Assembly (NCBI GenBank): GCA_023374025.1
Contig: SIJG01000071.1
Location: forward strand, 1-64,000
Source of the DNA: Heterodera schachtii
Taxonomy: Eukaryota; Nematoda; Chromadorea; Rhabditida; Heteroderidae
Length of the DNA stretch: 64,000 bases
Direction of reading: 5' to 3'
In this document: one piece after another, positions 29,301 to 43,778 of the stretch
Layout of the letters: each line of letters starts with the position of its first letter
Position numbering within the stretch: position 1 is the stretch's first letter
The notes under the pieces: generated by a model
Told to the model about the DNA's origin: nothing
Seen by the model: only the letters and a program-made list of their open reading frames with translations
The model's database searches: none
Made by a program: the position numbers and the translations under genes

Positions 29301-32110
29301 TTTTTAAGTTAACGATTTTTGTTTTGTTTGAATGTTTCCATTTGTGCTGTATTTTTATTAAGTTTTTGAATTATTAATTGATTGTTTTTTCCTATTATAA
29401 AATTTTAATTTTAATTATAACTCCTTTCTCATTAATGGATTTAAGAATTGTATAAAATTTATTCATATATTTTTATTTCCCATGTCACGGTCTAATTGAA
29501 ATTGAACATGATGGGTAATGTTTGATTTTCTATATTTAACTATCATTTACCTTAAGGAATTGTTATAAAATTATGCTTTGTTGTTGTATCTTTCTAAATT
29601 TCATTTTAAATATTTTTCACAAAGAATATTCATGTTAATAATTATATTTATTATGTTTTATAAAGATAATTTAATTCTTGAGATATTTTTAATTAATTAT
29701 ATTTAAATAATTTAGTGCTAATATTTATATTGCTTAATGAATAATAGTATAATATTACCATAATTGTATCGTATATATTCTTATATTTTATAAAGAATTT
29801 TTTATTTCAAAAATTTAATTTTGAATTTTGAATATTTAGGAAAGGTTAAAGTTTTCATCCCTTTTAGGACATAATAATAGATTTTTTGCTTTTCAAATGA
29901 TATCTTCCGGATTAAATTTGGATATATTTTTTGCTTTATTCCAAAACATATTTAAATTTTCTTACTTTGATTGTTGCTTAAAAATGTTTTTTACATTTTT
30001 CAATAATAATATACATTCGTTTATAATATTTCATCATACAAAAATATTTATCTAACTTTCAAAAAATTAAATTTTTAATAATTATTATTCATTTACAAAT
30101 GAAAAAACAGTCAAATGTAAATTAATAAAGAATAATAAAGTCCAATAAATATTCATGAAGAAAAATTTATATAATATCTGCATTAAAAATCATTTTTATG
30201 CTTTTTGTTTGTGTTAACAATAAAATTTTTATTAAAAAATCATTTAAAAATGCTTCAATAAGACAATGAGCCGCCTTTCGTATATTTATTTCGATAAAAT
30301 AGATTTATTTATTTGAGAATATAATAATTATTATACAATTTTTAATATAACTTATTGTACTTAGTATAATTTTTATTTTAAATTTAAAATTATAAAATTT
30401 TTAATTATTTATTACATTGATATTGGCATAATGATTAATTACATCCAATCAGGTTTTTCCGTTTATCAATTCATAGCCAAATTCCTAAAGCTGAGCCCCT
30501 TCCGGGGTTTTGCTTAAATGCAGATAATTTTGCTCCGCGTATTTTCACTTTGATAATTTTGCTATAATCAATTGACGCGTAAATAAAGTATTTAACATTC
30601 AAATTTGTATTAAATTATTTAAATTTTCGTACTTTTATTTATGAATTTACTCTTTTTCTTTTGTTTGTATAATTATTTTTTAGAGACATTTCAAAAATTT
30701 GCTTTTTAATCAAAAAGATGTAAATGCATGAGCTATTTTTAAAAAATTATAATTTTTTTAGTTAAATCCAACATAAGCTCTGATTAAATTTAACTTTTTT
30801 TGCCGAACATTGAACCCACGGAATTAGATTTTAAGCAGCTTTAACTGAGTTTTTAAATTTTTTAAAATTAATTATTTATTATTATTTGTTTATTATATTT
30901 GCTTTATTTTAATAAATCTTGTAACGATTCATCAATTCATTCCATAAGTGTGGTAACTAACGATTTATCAATTTTTACGATTTCTTTAAATTTTTTTTAA
31001 GTATCCTTGAAATTTTGGTTCGTTTATGAGTTGATTTTATTTTTTTTGGATGTCAATAAAATAATGTTTTCATAAATTTTTAAAACATAAATTATTGTTT
31101 AAATATTATTTTTTCTAAGTTTAAGGCATACTAAAAAATTATTTTGTAAATTAATATTCATTATAATAAAAATTGGTTTTATTATAAAGTTTTGGGTTTT
31201 TCCCATTTTTTCGTTAATTCGACTATCAGTTTTTGTATATTTTCTTTTTAATTTAAAATTTATTAATTTGTTTATCTTCACTATTTTTCATGCTTTTTGT
31301 ATTGTACAAATATATAGTAATATTTTTTTATGTTATCATTTAGCTTTTTTCTCATCTCATTTTAATTTTCCTTGTCCTCTGTTCGCAATTATTTATAATT
31401 TTCAATGTTGCAAACCTTTTAAAATTAAACAGGATTTTTGCATTTAATTATAAGTGACAAGAATTTGTTTGTGGGAAATGATTTAATTGGACCCTTTAAA
31501 AATAAAAATTCAGAATTATTATTTTTCTTCATGCTTTGTAGGATCATTGCCTATATCTTTTTTGGACAACCCATCCTAATAATAGATATTAAAATTTTAT
31601 TTATTTATTTACATTTTCCTTGCAGATTGATTATTATTTCGAATTATTATCTATTTATAATTGTAATATTTTTTCACCTTTTATTTTTTTAAATTAAATC
31701 TATTCCGCTTATTTTAAATTATTAAAAAAAGGTATATTTTAGAATTATGTAAATTTTGCAATTTTATTTCAATATTTTCGGATTTCAGTCCATATAAAAA
31801 TGAAAAAATTAAAGAGTATGAAGCAAATTATCATTATTCTTTAATTAATGAAAGCCTTAAATATTTTAATTTGAGCATTTTGCTCAGTATAAGCAATTAA
31901 AAATTTTTTTTCTTATATTTGATTAAAAAGCTCAAGATAACTGGTGATTTGTCTTTATTGGTCGATCTTCATGAGCGACAATAAAATGAATTCTATTTTG
32001 TTGAAGGCCCGTGAAACCACATTTAAATAAAAATATAGCTGATGTTTTGGTTTGGTTATGTTTGGTTATTTAATTATAATTTTCATAAAAAAAATAATTC
32101 ATTTTTTATA
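26358..32110. repeat. 5.75-kb tandem duplication, copy 1
   Basis: Begins AATATTGTTTTATAAATTGA and repeats at 32111 with the same start. Most of the unit is nearly identical to copy 2, with scattered one- to two-base differences (for example near 28746, 28881 and 26550). It contains no convincing gene, so it is a duplication of non-coding DNA that includes one word-built element. Confidence 0.9.
26565..27125 (+). mobile_element. Word-built element, CAGC type (first copy)
   Basis: Arms repeat CAGCA(C)AAAAA-like words (about 26583-26720 and 27050-27090). The core at about 26820-27010 is shared with the element at 43779: TGTCAAGAAAATAAATAAAT, GGGTCG and AGGGGTGTATTTTTC words in the same order. 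The exact ends are unclear because the terminal repeats have diverged. Confidence 0.5.
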
Positions 32111-35100
32111 AATATTGTTTTATAAATTGAATTTAAAAATATTAAAATTAATTTTCTTTTTAGTTATTTTGTTTACTGGCTATTATATATATTCTTATAT
32201 CCTATATAATTTTATTCCTAATGATGACTTTCTCTTTTTATCCTTCCATTTTTTTGAAACCATATATAAATTGATTAAGGTTTTGCTTATAAATTGTTAT
32301 TTTTTGTTTTAACATTATAAGTAGAGTGCTTAGTTTTCAACACAAAAAATCACCGATTCAGCACAGTAAACAGCACCAAATTTTCCAAAAATAAGCATAA
32401 AAAAGCACAAAAAGGCAAAATCTGCACAAAAAATTGGAAAAAAGCATTAAAATTAAGGAATTAAAAGCAGCAAAAATTGAAAAAAGGCTTCAAAAAAACG
32501 TTTGTTTGCTCCCTGATTATAAAAAACCTCCAAAATAGGTGCTAAAAATGGTAATGAGATAGCATAATTTTAATTCTTGTCAAGAAAATAAATAAATTTT
32601 GGAGATGAATTTTTGATAAAAAAATTTTCCATTTCTTAGGGGTCTATTTTTCTGAAATTTTTCGGGTCGTTTCTCAGGGGGTGTATTTTTCTGGAAATTT
32701 TTGAATCGATTCTTAGGGGTGTATTTTTCATTTTTTTTGCATTTTTGTTAATAAATTTTTTGAAAATAGCGTAAAATATTTTAAAAAATTCCTTAAAATG
32801 ATAAAACAGCACAAAAATTAAAAAATCGAGAAATCAGCAAAAATCAGCATGAAAAAAGTGGGCTTAGAAGCCTCAAACCAAGTTATAAATGCGTTCTCAT
32901 GCTTATTATCACGCCCCATGTTAGCAAAGTAATTAATTTTGTTTTTCATTTACCTTTTTTGCATTTAATGATTTTATTTTTAGGTGAAATTATTGTTTTT
33001 TGCTTAATTTATGACAGTATAATTCTTTATATTTATATAAAAAAAGGATTTTTAAAATTATTATCAAATAATATTGAATTTAAGCTTTTCGAACCCATTG
33101 CAACTTGGCGGCCTTATCAATTTAAATTTGTTAACCATAATGAGATGATAACTTCATAAATTTTTTTTTCTATTTATAATTTTAAGGAATCTTTTGGCTT
33201 ATGAGCAATGATATTTGATGAAGTCGATATAATTAATAGATATAAAAATAAATCTCTGACTGTTTAAATAGGAATTAAATTTGCTGGAATTTTGGCCCTG
33301 CATTTTAATTAATAATTAAATTTTTAATTTTTTTATTTACACTTTATTTTGCCTTCATGAATTTTAAAAATATAATTATTAATTTAAAAAATATAAGTGA
33401 TAATGAATCTAATTTCAAACTTTTTGTTTTTAAATTATATTTTAAATTCTCAATTTAACAGAAAAATGTAATGTAACGGTTGAATTATTAAAACATTATA
33501 AAAATATTTATAAATATAAGAAATTACTGATTGTTTAAATATGAATAAGATTCTGGTTATATATATTTATTTTTAAAAATTTGAAAAGAATTCTTCTATT
33601 TATGTTTTTTTTCAATTTAATTATTCCTAATTAATTTTATTGTCCGCTAATTGAAAATATTAAAAGCTGAAAAGATGAGGTATTGTGTTTGACCGGGTAA
33701 AGTTTATGATTACATTTATTATTTTGAAATTCTTAGAATTAAAATAATTAATATTTATTTATTTTAATTTTATTTTTTTAAATAAATCGCTTCTTATATC
33801 ATTTATCAGTTTTGGTAATACTTTTTTGCGAAATTTTTTGAAGATTTTTATTTATTTTAATGTCCTTAAGGTTGAATTAGTAATTTATTTGACTACATAA
33901 AATTCTCCATTCTCCTGGCTTTAAAGTTAAATTTGTAATATGTCATATGAAATTTTATTTTTAATTAAATAATTTTTATTTTTAAACTTTATAAGTTACT
34001 TTTTTGAACAATTGTGATTCCAGCAATTTTATTTCTTCAAATTATTATTTTTCCCATTTCCGAAAGTGTTATCAATTCTCATAGAATTCTTAAATATTTC
34101 ATTACTAGGTATTAGGCATTTTATTTGTTAATGAAAATTTTCAAATAATATAGTATTAAATACACTTGTATCATAGTTTTCTTCTATTCTTTTATGTATA
34201 TTTAAATTGTTATTTTAATAATTTAAATCTTAAAATATTTTTAATTAATTATATGTGCTCTGTCTGTTTATGCTCATTCATTATAAAAATATAAATTATT
34301 TTTGGCTTAATAATTTGAAAATTATTAATCAATAAAAATAGTCTAATATTTTCATAAATTATTTTATATTTAGCTGATATTGTTGTATTTTATAAAGAAT
34401 GCATTATTATTTTATATCTATAATTAGTTTTCTTGATATAATAATTAAAAGAAGATGCATTTTGGTGATTTCACATTATAATGTTTCTGTTGTCCACATT
34501 TAATGAATTCGAATATTTTTATTTGTCCTTTATCTAAATGTTCAGTCCTTTTTATTTATTTATTTTTGTACTTATTTGCTTTAAAAAAATTCATTAATTA
34601 GTAATTTTATTTAATCCATATCAAAGTACATATTATCCGGTGAATGTATTAATTCTCATTATATATATTTTTTTCTATGATAATTTTTATTTATACGGAA
34701 GAAAATTTATTTATCTTTTTATGTTTTTTATTTTAATTTATTTTCAAAATTTTATGAGTATGTTTTTTTTAAAGGATCCCCTCTCATAGTTAAATTAAGT
34801 TATGAGATAATTAAACTAATATATCTTTTTTATTACCTATTATCTTCTTCTTTTTTTTAAATAAATCGCTTTTCCTTATTTTATTTAATTATCTCAATTT
34901 TGTGGATTACTAAAAAATTTATGATTTTTTCGATTTAATGATAATTTTAATTTAAAACTTAAATTAATTTTATTTATCTCTTTTTCATTTAAAAATTAGA
35001 ACCCAAAAATTTTATGATTTTATAAACTTTGTTTTTGGGTTTTGTTTTCAAAAAGGTTTTTTAAGTTAACGATTTTTGTTTTGTTTGAATGTTTCCATTT

Positions 35101-37880
35101 GTGCTGTATTTTTATTAAGTTTTTGAATTATTAATTGATTGTTTTTTCCTATTATAAAATTTTAATTTTAATTATAACTCCTTTCTCATTAATGGATTTA
35201 AGAATTGTATAAAATTTATTCATATATTTTTATTTCCCATGTCACGGTCTAATTGAAATTGAACATGATGGGTAATGTTTGATTTTCTATATTTAACTAT
35301 CATTTACCTTAAGGAATTGTTATAAAATTATGCTTTGTTGTTGTATCTTTCTAAATTTCATTTTAAATATTTTTCACAAAGAATATTCATGTTAATAATT
35401 ATATTTATTATGTTTTATAAAGATAATTTAATTCTTGAGATATTTTTAATTAATTATATTTAAATAATTTAGTGCTAATATTTATATTGCTTAATGAATA
35501 ATAGTATAATATTACCATAATTGTATCGTATATATTCTTATATTTTATAAAGAATTTTTTATTTCAAAAATTTAATTTTGAATTTTGAATATTTAGGAAA
35601 GGTTAAAGTTTTCATCCCTTTTAGGACATAATAATAGATTTTTTGCTTTTCAAATGATATCTTCCGGATTAAATTTGGATATATTTTTTGCTTTATTCCA
35701 AAACATATTTAAATTTTCTTACTTTGATTGTTGCTTAAAAATGTTTTTTACATTTTTCAATAATAATATACATTCGTTTATAATATTTCATCATACAAAA
35801 ATATTTATCTAACTTTCAAAAAATTAAATTTTTAATAATTATTATTCATTTACAAATGAAAAAACAGTCAAATGTAAATTAATAAAGAATAATAAAGTCC
35901 AATAAATATTCATGAAGAAAAATTTATATAATATCTGCATTAAAAATCATTTTTATGCTTTTTGTTTGTGTTAACAATAAAATTTTTATTAAAAAATCAT
36001 TTAAAAATGCTTCAATAAGACAATGAGCCGCCTTTCGTATATTTATTTCGATAAAATAGATTTATTTATTTGAGAATATAATAATTATTATACAATTTTT
36101 AATATAACTTATTGTACTTAGTATAATTTTTATTTTAAATTTAAAATTATAAAATTTTTAATTATTTATTACATTGATATTGGCATAATGATTAATTACA
36201 TCCAATCAGGTTTTTCCGTTTATCAATTCATAGCCAAATTCCTAAAGCTGAGCCCCTTCCGGGGTTTTGCTTAAATGCAGATAATTTTGCTCCGCGTATT
36301 TTCACTTTGATAATTTTGCTATAATCAATTGACGCGTAAATAAAGTATTTAACATTCAAATTTGTATTAAATTATTTAAATTTTCGTACTTTTATTTATG
36401 AATTTACTCTTTTTCTTTTGTTTGTATAATTATTTTTTAGAGACATTTCAAAAATTTGCTTTTTAATCAAAAAGATGTAAATGCATGAGCTATTTTTAAA
36501 AAATTATAATTTTTTTAGTTAAATCCAACATAAGCTCTGATTAAATTTAACTTTTTTTGCCGAACATTGAACCCACGGAATTAGATTTTAAGCAGCTTTA
36601 ACTGAGTTTTTAAATTTTTTAAAATTAATTATTTATTATTATTTGTTTATTATATTTGCTTTATTTTAATAAATCTTGTAACGATTCATCAATTCATTCC
36701 ATAAGTGTGGTAACTAACGATTTATCAATTTTTACGATTTCTTTAAATTTTTTTTAAGTATCCTTGAAATTTTGGTTCGTTTATGAGTTGATTTTATTTT
36801 TTTTGGATGTCAATAAAATAATGTTTTCATAAATTTTTAAAACATAAATTATTGTTTAAATATTATTTTTTCTAAGTTTAAGGCATACTAAAAAATTATT
36901 TTGTAAATTAATATTCATTATAATAAAAATTGGTTTTATTATAAAGTTTTGGGTTTTTCCCATTTTTTCGTTAATTCGACTATCAGTTTTTGTATATTTT
37001 CTTTTTAATTTAAAATTTATTAATTTGTTTATCTTCACTATTTTTCATGCTTTTTGTATTGTACAAATATATAGTAATATTTTTTTATGTTATCATTTAG
37101 CTTTTTTCTCATCTCATTTTAATTTTCCTTGTCCTCTGTTCGCAATTATTTATAATTTTCAATGTTGCAAACATTTTAAAATTAAACAGGGTTTTTGCAT
37201 TTATGTAGAAGTGACAATAATTTGTTTGTGGGAAATAATTTAGTTGGACCCTTTAAAAATAAAAATTCAGAATTATTATTTTTCTTCATGCTTTGTAGAA
37301 CCATTGCGTATGTCTTTTTTGGGCAAGCCTTGCTAATAATAAATATCAAGATGTTATTTATTTATTTACATCTTTCTTGCAGATTGATTATTATTTAGAA
37401 TTATTATCCATTTATTATTGTTATATTTTTTCACCTTTTTATTTTCTGAAATTAAATCTATTCCGCTCATTTTTAATTCATTAAAAAAGATATATTTTAG
37501 ACAGAATTTGTAAATTATGTAAATTTTGCAATTTTATTTCAAGATTTTGGGATTTCAGTCCATATAAAAATGAAAGAATTGAAAATTATGAAGCAAATTA
37601 TCATTATTCTTTAATTAATGAAAGCCTTAAATATTTTAATTTGAGCATTTTGCTCAGTATAAGCAATTAAAAATTTTTTTTCTTATATTTGATTAAAAAG
37701 CTCAAGATAACTGGTGATTTGTCTTTATTGGTCGATCTTCATGAGCGACAATAAAATGAATTCTATTTTGTTGAAGGCCCGTGAAACCACATTTAAATAA
37801 AAATATAGCTGATGTTTTGGTTTGGTTATGTTTGGTTATTTAATTATAATTTTCATAAAAAAAATAATTCATTTTTTATA
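32111..37880. repeat. 5.77-kb tandem duplication, copy 2
   Basis: Follows copy 1 directly and ends at 37880 in the same ATTCATTTTTTATA that ends copy 1 at 32110. Identity to copy 1 is very high except for the stretch matching 31410-31810 (here about 37165-37590), where substitutions and indels are dense; beyond it identity is again complete by eye. Confidence 0.9.
32320..32880 (+). mobile_element. Word-built element, CAGC type (copy inside duplication 2)
   Basis: This is the duplicate of the element at 26565-27125, carried along with the tandem duplication and not an independent insertion. Confidence 0.5.
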
Positions 37881-38584
37881 TTTATCATGCTATTAATTAT
37901 GTTATAATATTTTTTAAATTAATAATGCGTTTATAATTGTATAAAATTATTATCAATAGAGATAAATATAATACTATTTTCTAATATTTTTATATTATAG
38001 CGGTATTTCAGGATAGCTCTCTCACCACGTCTCTTTTTCTTTTCTCCTTAACCAGTAATAATTCCCTAGTTGAAACAAACATAAAAAAACTTTTGCGATA
38101 AAAACTAAAACACACACCAAATAAGCGACATGAAATACCCTTATGAATTGAAAATTTTTTATCAAAAATCATCCCCTAAAATTTATTTATTTTTTTGTTC
38201 ACGAAATATTTATTAGAATATTTTTCGAACAAAATAGTTTTAAAAAATTTCATTCAAGTTGTGAAAGATTCAATTAAATTTTTTAAATTTTACCAAAAAA
38301 AATCTCAAACATTATTATTTTTTATCAAATGTATAATATATCAAAATTATTTTTATTGCGTTTTTATTAATAGGGACTGCATTTAATTTTTTCTTTGATG
38401 ACTTCTCATCACAAAATTTAACCCAAATAATAAATTGTTTACCATCCATTTGTGTGCTAATTTTGTTAATTTAATAAAATTAATTTTAATTGTACAACCT
38501 GCCCAAATGTTTTTTCTTTCATTTTTCGTCAAAAACAATTAATTTCAATCAAAATGAAATTATTTATTTTTGTTTTTATGTGTA

Positions 38585-38820
38585 AGTATTAACCAACTAT
38601 CCTCATCGGGAGGAGGCTAGGGGATTTTATCCGCAGCTGCCTATCCGCTACCCTATCTCTAGCATTGTTAATACCTAGTCGCGCTAATGCTAAGGCTAAC
38701 GATAATTTTCAAAAGAAAAGTGAATTGTTAATACGGATACTTAGCGCTAGCATTGTTGATATGGATTTATCTGCAGATAAGCGAATTATCTGCAGATTTT
38801 TAGCATTGTTAATACCAGCA
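38585..38820. mobile_element. Short element with repeated AGCATTGTTAATAC words
   Basis: GTATTAACCAAC at the left opposes TTGTTAATAC at the right. Inside, AGCATTGTTAATAC or close variants occur near 38660, 38725, 38750 and 38800, and ATCTGCAGAT-type palindromes lie near 38770-38795. It is GC-richer than its surroundings. Confidence 0.5.
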
Positions 38821-40949
38821 TGAATGACCGCGATAAAGCTGGAATGAAAAAAGGCTGTCATGTGCAAGATTAAAAATGAACGCGTACATATGAGTTAAAG
38901 CAAGAAAAGAAAAAACAAAAAAGCTACTTGAAATATAAAAATAATAATAATAAAAGAATACTTTATTTAAATTTACTTAAGTATTACAAAGGTTCAAAAT
39001 TACCCATTATTTACACATTTCAATGTCCCTATAAATAATTATTTTAGATTAGTCAATTATTAAATACAAAAAAAAAAACAAAGGATTTTGTATGGAAACA
39101 TCGCAAATTAAAAATAAAAAAAACACATTCCAAACAATAAAAATAAAAGAATGGTAAATAAGCACTATTTTACAATACAAATGGCCAATTAAATAAATTT
39201 GTAATTTTTTTTTATATAAGCAAAACACAAAAGTTTATAGAAATATTTTTTATAAATCAAAATGAATAAAATAAAAAATGAAATGACTTGAATTTTGATT
39301 ACACTGATTAAAACGCTATTAAATAATTTCGATTTTCGACACATTGAATAGTAAGGCTTAAAATTCATCACGAAAATACAGATCCAGACTATTTTCGTCA
39401 ACCTGGATTTTTCTGGATTTTTGTTAAGATTAAATTTTCAAATTTTTTAAAATTTATTAAATTAATGGTTTTGTTTAAAAGATTTTTTAATCAAAATAAA
39501 CTTAAAAATAGAATATTCATAAAATCTTTTCGAGTTTCCGAAAATTATTAAATTTTAGAGGTGTGCCGTGACTGAAAATCCCTCTGAACCGTGACCGTAT
39601 ATTATAAATCCTTCGTGACAATGATCTATCAATATTGGTGATAAAATAATTGTGATGAAATAATTAAATTTAAATTCAAAAATATAAAAAAAAACATTAG
39701 AGCAATAAAAAACAATCATAAGGAATACAAAAAAAAAAACAAACACAAGATAAATCCGAATGTAAAAAAATATTGATCCTCTTAGACGATAATTTGATAA
39801 TTGATTGAACATTTATAAAATATCAACCAAATGAATTATTTAAAAAAGTTTCAAAATTGCTTATTACAATATTCTTTATTTAATATTATAAGGCAAAAAA
39901 ATGAATATTGTTGTGTTGCCAAAAAGCAAGATTTAAAAAAATGAAACCAAATAAAAATATTGTAATTGTATAAATATCATTTAATGAAAATGAAAAATGA
40001 CTTGTTCAAGGAGTTGCTAATTCAGCAAAAGTTAAAATAGGATGAGAAAAAATGCAAAATGCTAACATATAAAAATATATTATTTATTTACACAATAAGA
40101 AAAGCATGAAAAAAATAGCAAAAGAATAAACAAATTAATAAATAATGAAACGTTTTGGCTAATTTAACCTAAAAGATAAATACAAAATACATAAATAAAA
40201 ATGATAATTATAAAGATTGAAAAATACACATGATTTCTATTTAAAAAAAATTACATATGCATAATGAAATAACTATATAAATAAAAAATAATTAAATATA
40301 AAAATTGATGTATTTATGTATTTAACTTCGCAATTCAAATATTTAATTAACATTTTAAACGTTGATTACGATAAATATATCTTTTAAACTTATGATTATT
40401 TTTGATGATCTGAACTGCACGAACAAAAATTCGTGATATTTTAAAACAATACAATTTAAAAATTGATAAATCTTTTTTGTTTCAGAACAAAAAAGAAAAT
40501 AAATTATAACACCATTGCTTTTGATGAATTATATAATGGAAAGAGCAAGAAAATACAATTGAAAGTGACAATAAATAAAAAATCTAATTAAATTAAAATC
40601 TGAATTATTTCTAAATATAACTTGGTGCACGCACAACATATCAAAAAGGGTGAGTACAACAAGAATTAGAGAGTAAAATATATAACGAAAAATTCAAATG
40701 AAAATTTAACATAAATTGTAAACCCTAATAATATTAAAGAAATGCTTTATTAATAAAAAAAATATTATTCAATGTTTTAGTTAAGAGCAAAATAATTGTT
40801 TTAATTAAATTTAAACCGATCAGGTTAAATTTATTAATTAGAATATTTAAAATTATAAAAGACTGTTAAAAATTTAACTTCTTTATTTTAAATAGAAAAA
40901 AAAAACTAAAAAATAAATAAAAGATAAATAAAATTAATATAAAAAAGTC

Positions 40950-41521
40950 GGCGCTACTTGCAAAGAGGAGTCTTTTGAAAATTTTTTCAACTTTTTTTTG
41001 GTCAAAATTTTTTTTTGTTTTTTTTACACATAATGATGAATATTAAGTATTAACACCACCATTATGGTGAATAAAATGTATATTCACGATTTTTATCCAA
41101 AAAAAAATTTACAAAACAAAAGGGCCCCCCCCCCATGGTTTTTGATAAAATTCAAAATCTATCACTTTATAACTAGCGCCAAATTTGCTTAATAGGCCCA
41201 AATAATTGTCATATTCTTGATCAGCGACCTTTAAAACACCCGGGTACTTGGTTTCAGGACTTTTTAAACAAAAAAAAATTTTGACCAAAAAAAAATTTAC
41301 AAAACAAAAGGGCCCCCCTATGGTTTTTGATAAAATTCAAAATCTATCACTTTATAACTAGCGCCAAATTTGCTTAATAGGCCCAAATAATTGTCATATT
41401 CTTGATCAGCGACCTTTAAAACACCCGGGTACTTGGTTTCAGGACTTGTTAAACAAAAAAAAATTTTGACCAAAAAAAAGTTGAAAAAATTTTCAAAACG
41501 CCCCTCTTTTAAACTAGCGCC
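40950..41521. mobile_element. 572-bp hAT-like MITE with 8-bp target-site duplication
   Basis: Terminal inverted repeats of about 70 bp begin GGCGCTA and share TTTTGAAAATTTTTTCAACT and a long T tract. Both sides are flanked by AAAAAGTC (40942-40949 and 41522-41529), a perfect 8-bp target-site duplication. Between the ends are two direct units of roughly 180-190 bp (from about 41099 and 41288), each with a C homopolymer, CTAGCGCCAAATTTGC and AACACCCGGGTACTTGG. There is no coding capacity, so it must be mobilised by a transposase encoded elsewhere, probably hAT-type judging by the 8-bp duplication. Confidence 0.85.
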
Positions 41522-42399
41522 AAAAAGTCTATATTTAATAATTAGATTTTAAGATGGCAATGCTTTTTTAAAAATTGGCTCGAAATCGCAAAAAAATAGT
41601 CTTATTTAAAAACAGAATTTTTTCAAAATTTCTTTTACTTATTTCGGAAAATTATGCTCATTTTATCAAAGAAAACAAATTAAAAAAAAATTTTTTTTTT
41701 AATAAACCAAAATGAGATGAAATAAAGGTCAATAATGAAACTTAATGCAAGAAATTAAAAAAAATTAAAAATCTAAAGAAGAGAATACATTATCATTAAA
41801 AAAGAAGCAGATACAATTGTCAACATGAAAAATAATTTTGTATAAATAAAAATATATTAAAAATTTTAAAAGAAAAAAAATTGTAAATAATAAAAATAAT
41901 AATTAGCAATTGAATAAATGAGTTTTTTTTTATTTTAAATGATAATTCTTTTGTCTGTTATAATTAAAGAATTTATATACATAAAACCAATTACAAAATT
42001 TAATGAAATTAAAATATTTTACGCTCAGAAAAAATACACCGAAATTAATAAATCATTTATTTATTTCAATTCTCATTTTTATCTAAGTTTTTAAGATAGA
42101 ATATTTAGGAATTATTTCTAAAATCGGCATTAAATTTAAAAATTATTTTGAATAAATATTAATTATCTAATATAAACTGTTAAACAATCAGATTTACAAT
42201 TTCAATTAAAAATTGGCCTTGACCGACCGCCCCCCCCCGCAAGTAATGTATTCGTACAATTTTTACTAATTCAAAAATTTAAACCAATAAGTTTCTTCTA
42301 ATTATAACTAATTATATTAAATGGCCATGAAAAAGATTGTGATTGATGGGCAGTAATTTTTACATATAAACATACTTTGAAGAAAAAAATTTTTTTGTC

Positions 42400-42850
42400 T
42401 GTGACATAAAAAGTCAAATACCACCCCGACCAAGCAGACTCCGACAAAACCTGACCCCGAGTTTACGCACCTGAAATAGGTAGGGGACATAAATGGCACG
42501 GCCAAATTCACATCACGCTTCTGATTGGTTTTTTTATACCAATTTTACAGTTTAATCAACAACAGTAGTAACGACGACAATAGACACACAAATGGCATAT
42601 GGTGGTAGCCATTCGTCCATCATGCGTTACGGTATTGGAATACGGTGGTCATCGTCCGCATCGCCACCCCCACCGCCTTCTTCTCCTCCCCCTCCCCCTC
42701 CTCCATCGTTCGTACTATCATGGCCATTAATAACAGATAATGAAGGTGATGGTGGTGGTGGCGATAATGGTGTCGATATTGTTATTGTTTCTGCGGTTGT
42801 TGATGTTACTGTAACTTTTCAGACTCATTATTCTTTTTATAAAAATGCAT
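42400..42850. other. GC-richer island with CCT and GGTGAT microsatellites
   Basis: Composition and codon-like triplets differ from the surrounding AT-rich DNA. A plus-strand frame at 42592 encodes Ser, then a run of Pro, then Gly/Asp, driven by (CCCCCT)n and GGTGATGGT repeats. This could be a host exon or an unannotated element. I see no splice pattern or domain that supports a gene. Confidence 0.35.
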
Positions 42851-43778
42851 TATTTAAATTTTATTTTCATATTTTTTTTTCGCTCTAAACTATTAGCAAT
42901 AATAATTCAAATATACTATAAAATAGTATTTTCAAAAATTGATCCTTTTATTTTTTAAAGTATTTAAACATATTTTATTTATTTTTTATTTTTTTAGAGA
43001 TTTAATTTTAAAATTTATTTTTTTATTTGTCACAAGCTTTTCTTTAATTTATTTTATAATTCAAAGAATATTTCTTTATTAATATTTTGGCAATTTGTTA
43101 GAAATTTTAATTCTTTCTATAGGATTAAACAATTTTCCAGAAAAACAAAATTAATTAAAGTGTTTCATATTATTAAACATAAAAACAATATATTTATATT
43201 AATCAAATAATTTAATATTTATTGTGCCTGAATTAATTTATTAATTTTAAAGGATTATTCAATTTTTTTACTATTATAAAGTTTTAATAATATGGCAATT
43301 TTATTTTTTCATTTTTCTCGCCTTCTCGCTGATAAATTGTTTTTTTTTCTTTACTTTGACTTGAGTCGCATTTAGCAGCTTCTTTGTCATATATATGTAA
43401 ATAAAAATAGACTTTTTTTGCCTTTTCAATTCATTTTATTATTTTTTATTAATGCAAATTATTTAATGCATTTTTATTGAAGAATAAAAACATTTTTCTT
43501 TAAGTTTTCTCATAATATAAAAAATACATTTTTTATCGGTTTTTGAGAAAAATTAACATTTTTGTTTTTTGTTTTTTTTTTAAATATATGAATAGAAAAT
43601 TTTCAATATTATTTTAACTGAAATATTCTTAATTAATTAATTTCACTGAAAAAATGAAGAATGGATGATGTTTGACCAGGTTATGTTTATTTTTTATATT
43701 AATGATAATGTTCAATATTCACTGATGTTTAATAATAATAAATTATTTTTTAATTTTTTAATATATAACAGTTATATG

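Noticed and set aside
42592..42888. Proline-rich plus-strand protein
   Set aside because: The Pro and Gly/Asp runs come from CCCCCT and GGTGAT microsatellites, and the rest is AT-driven.
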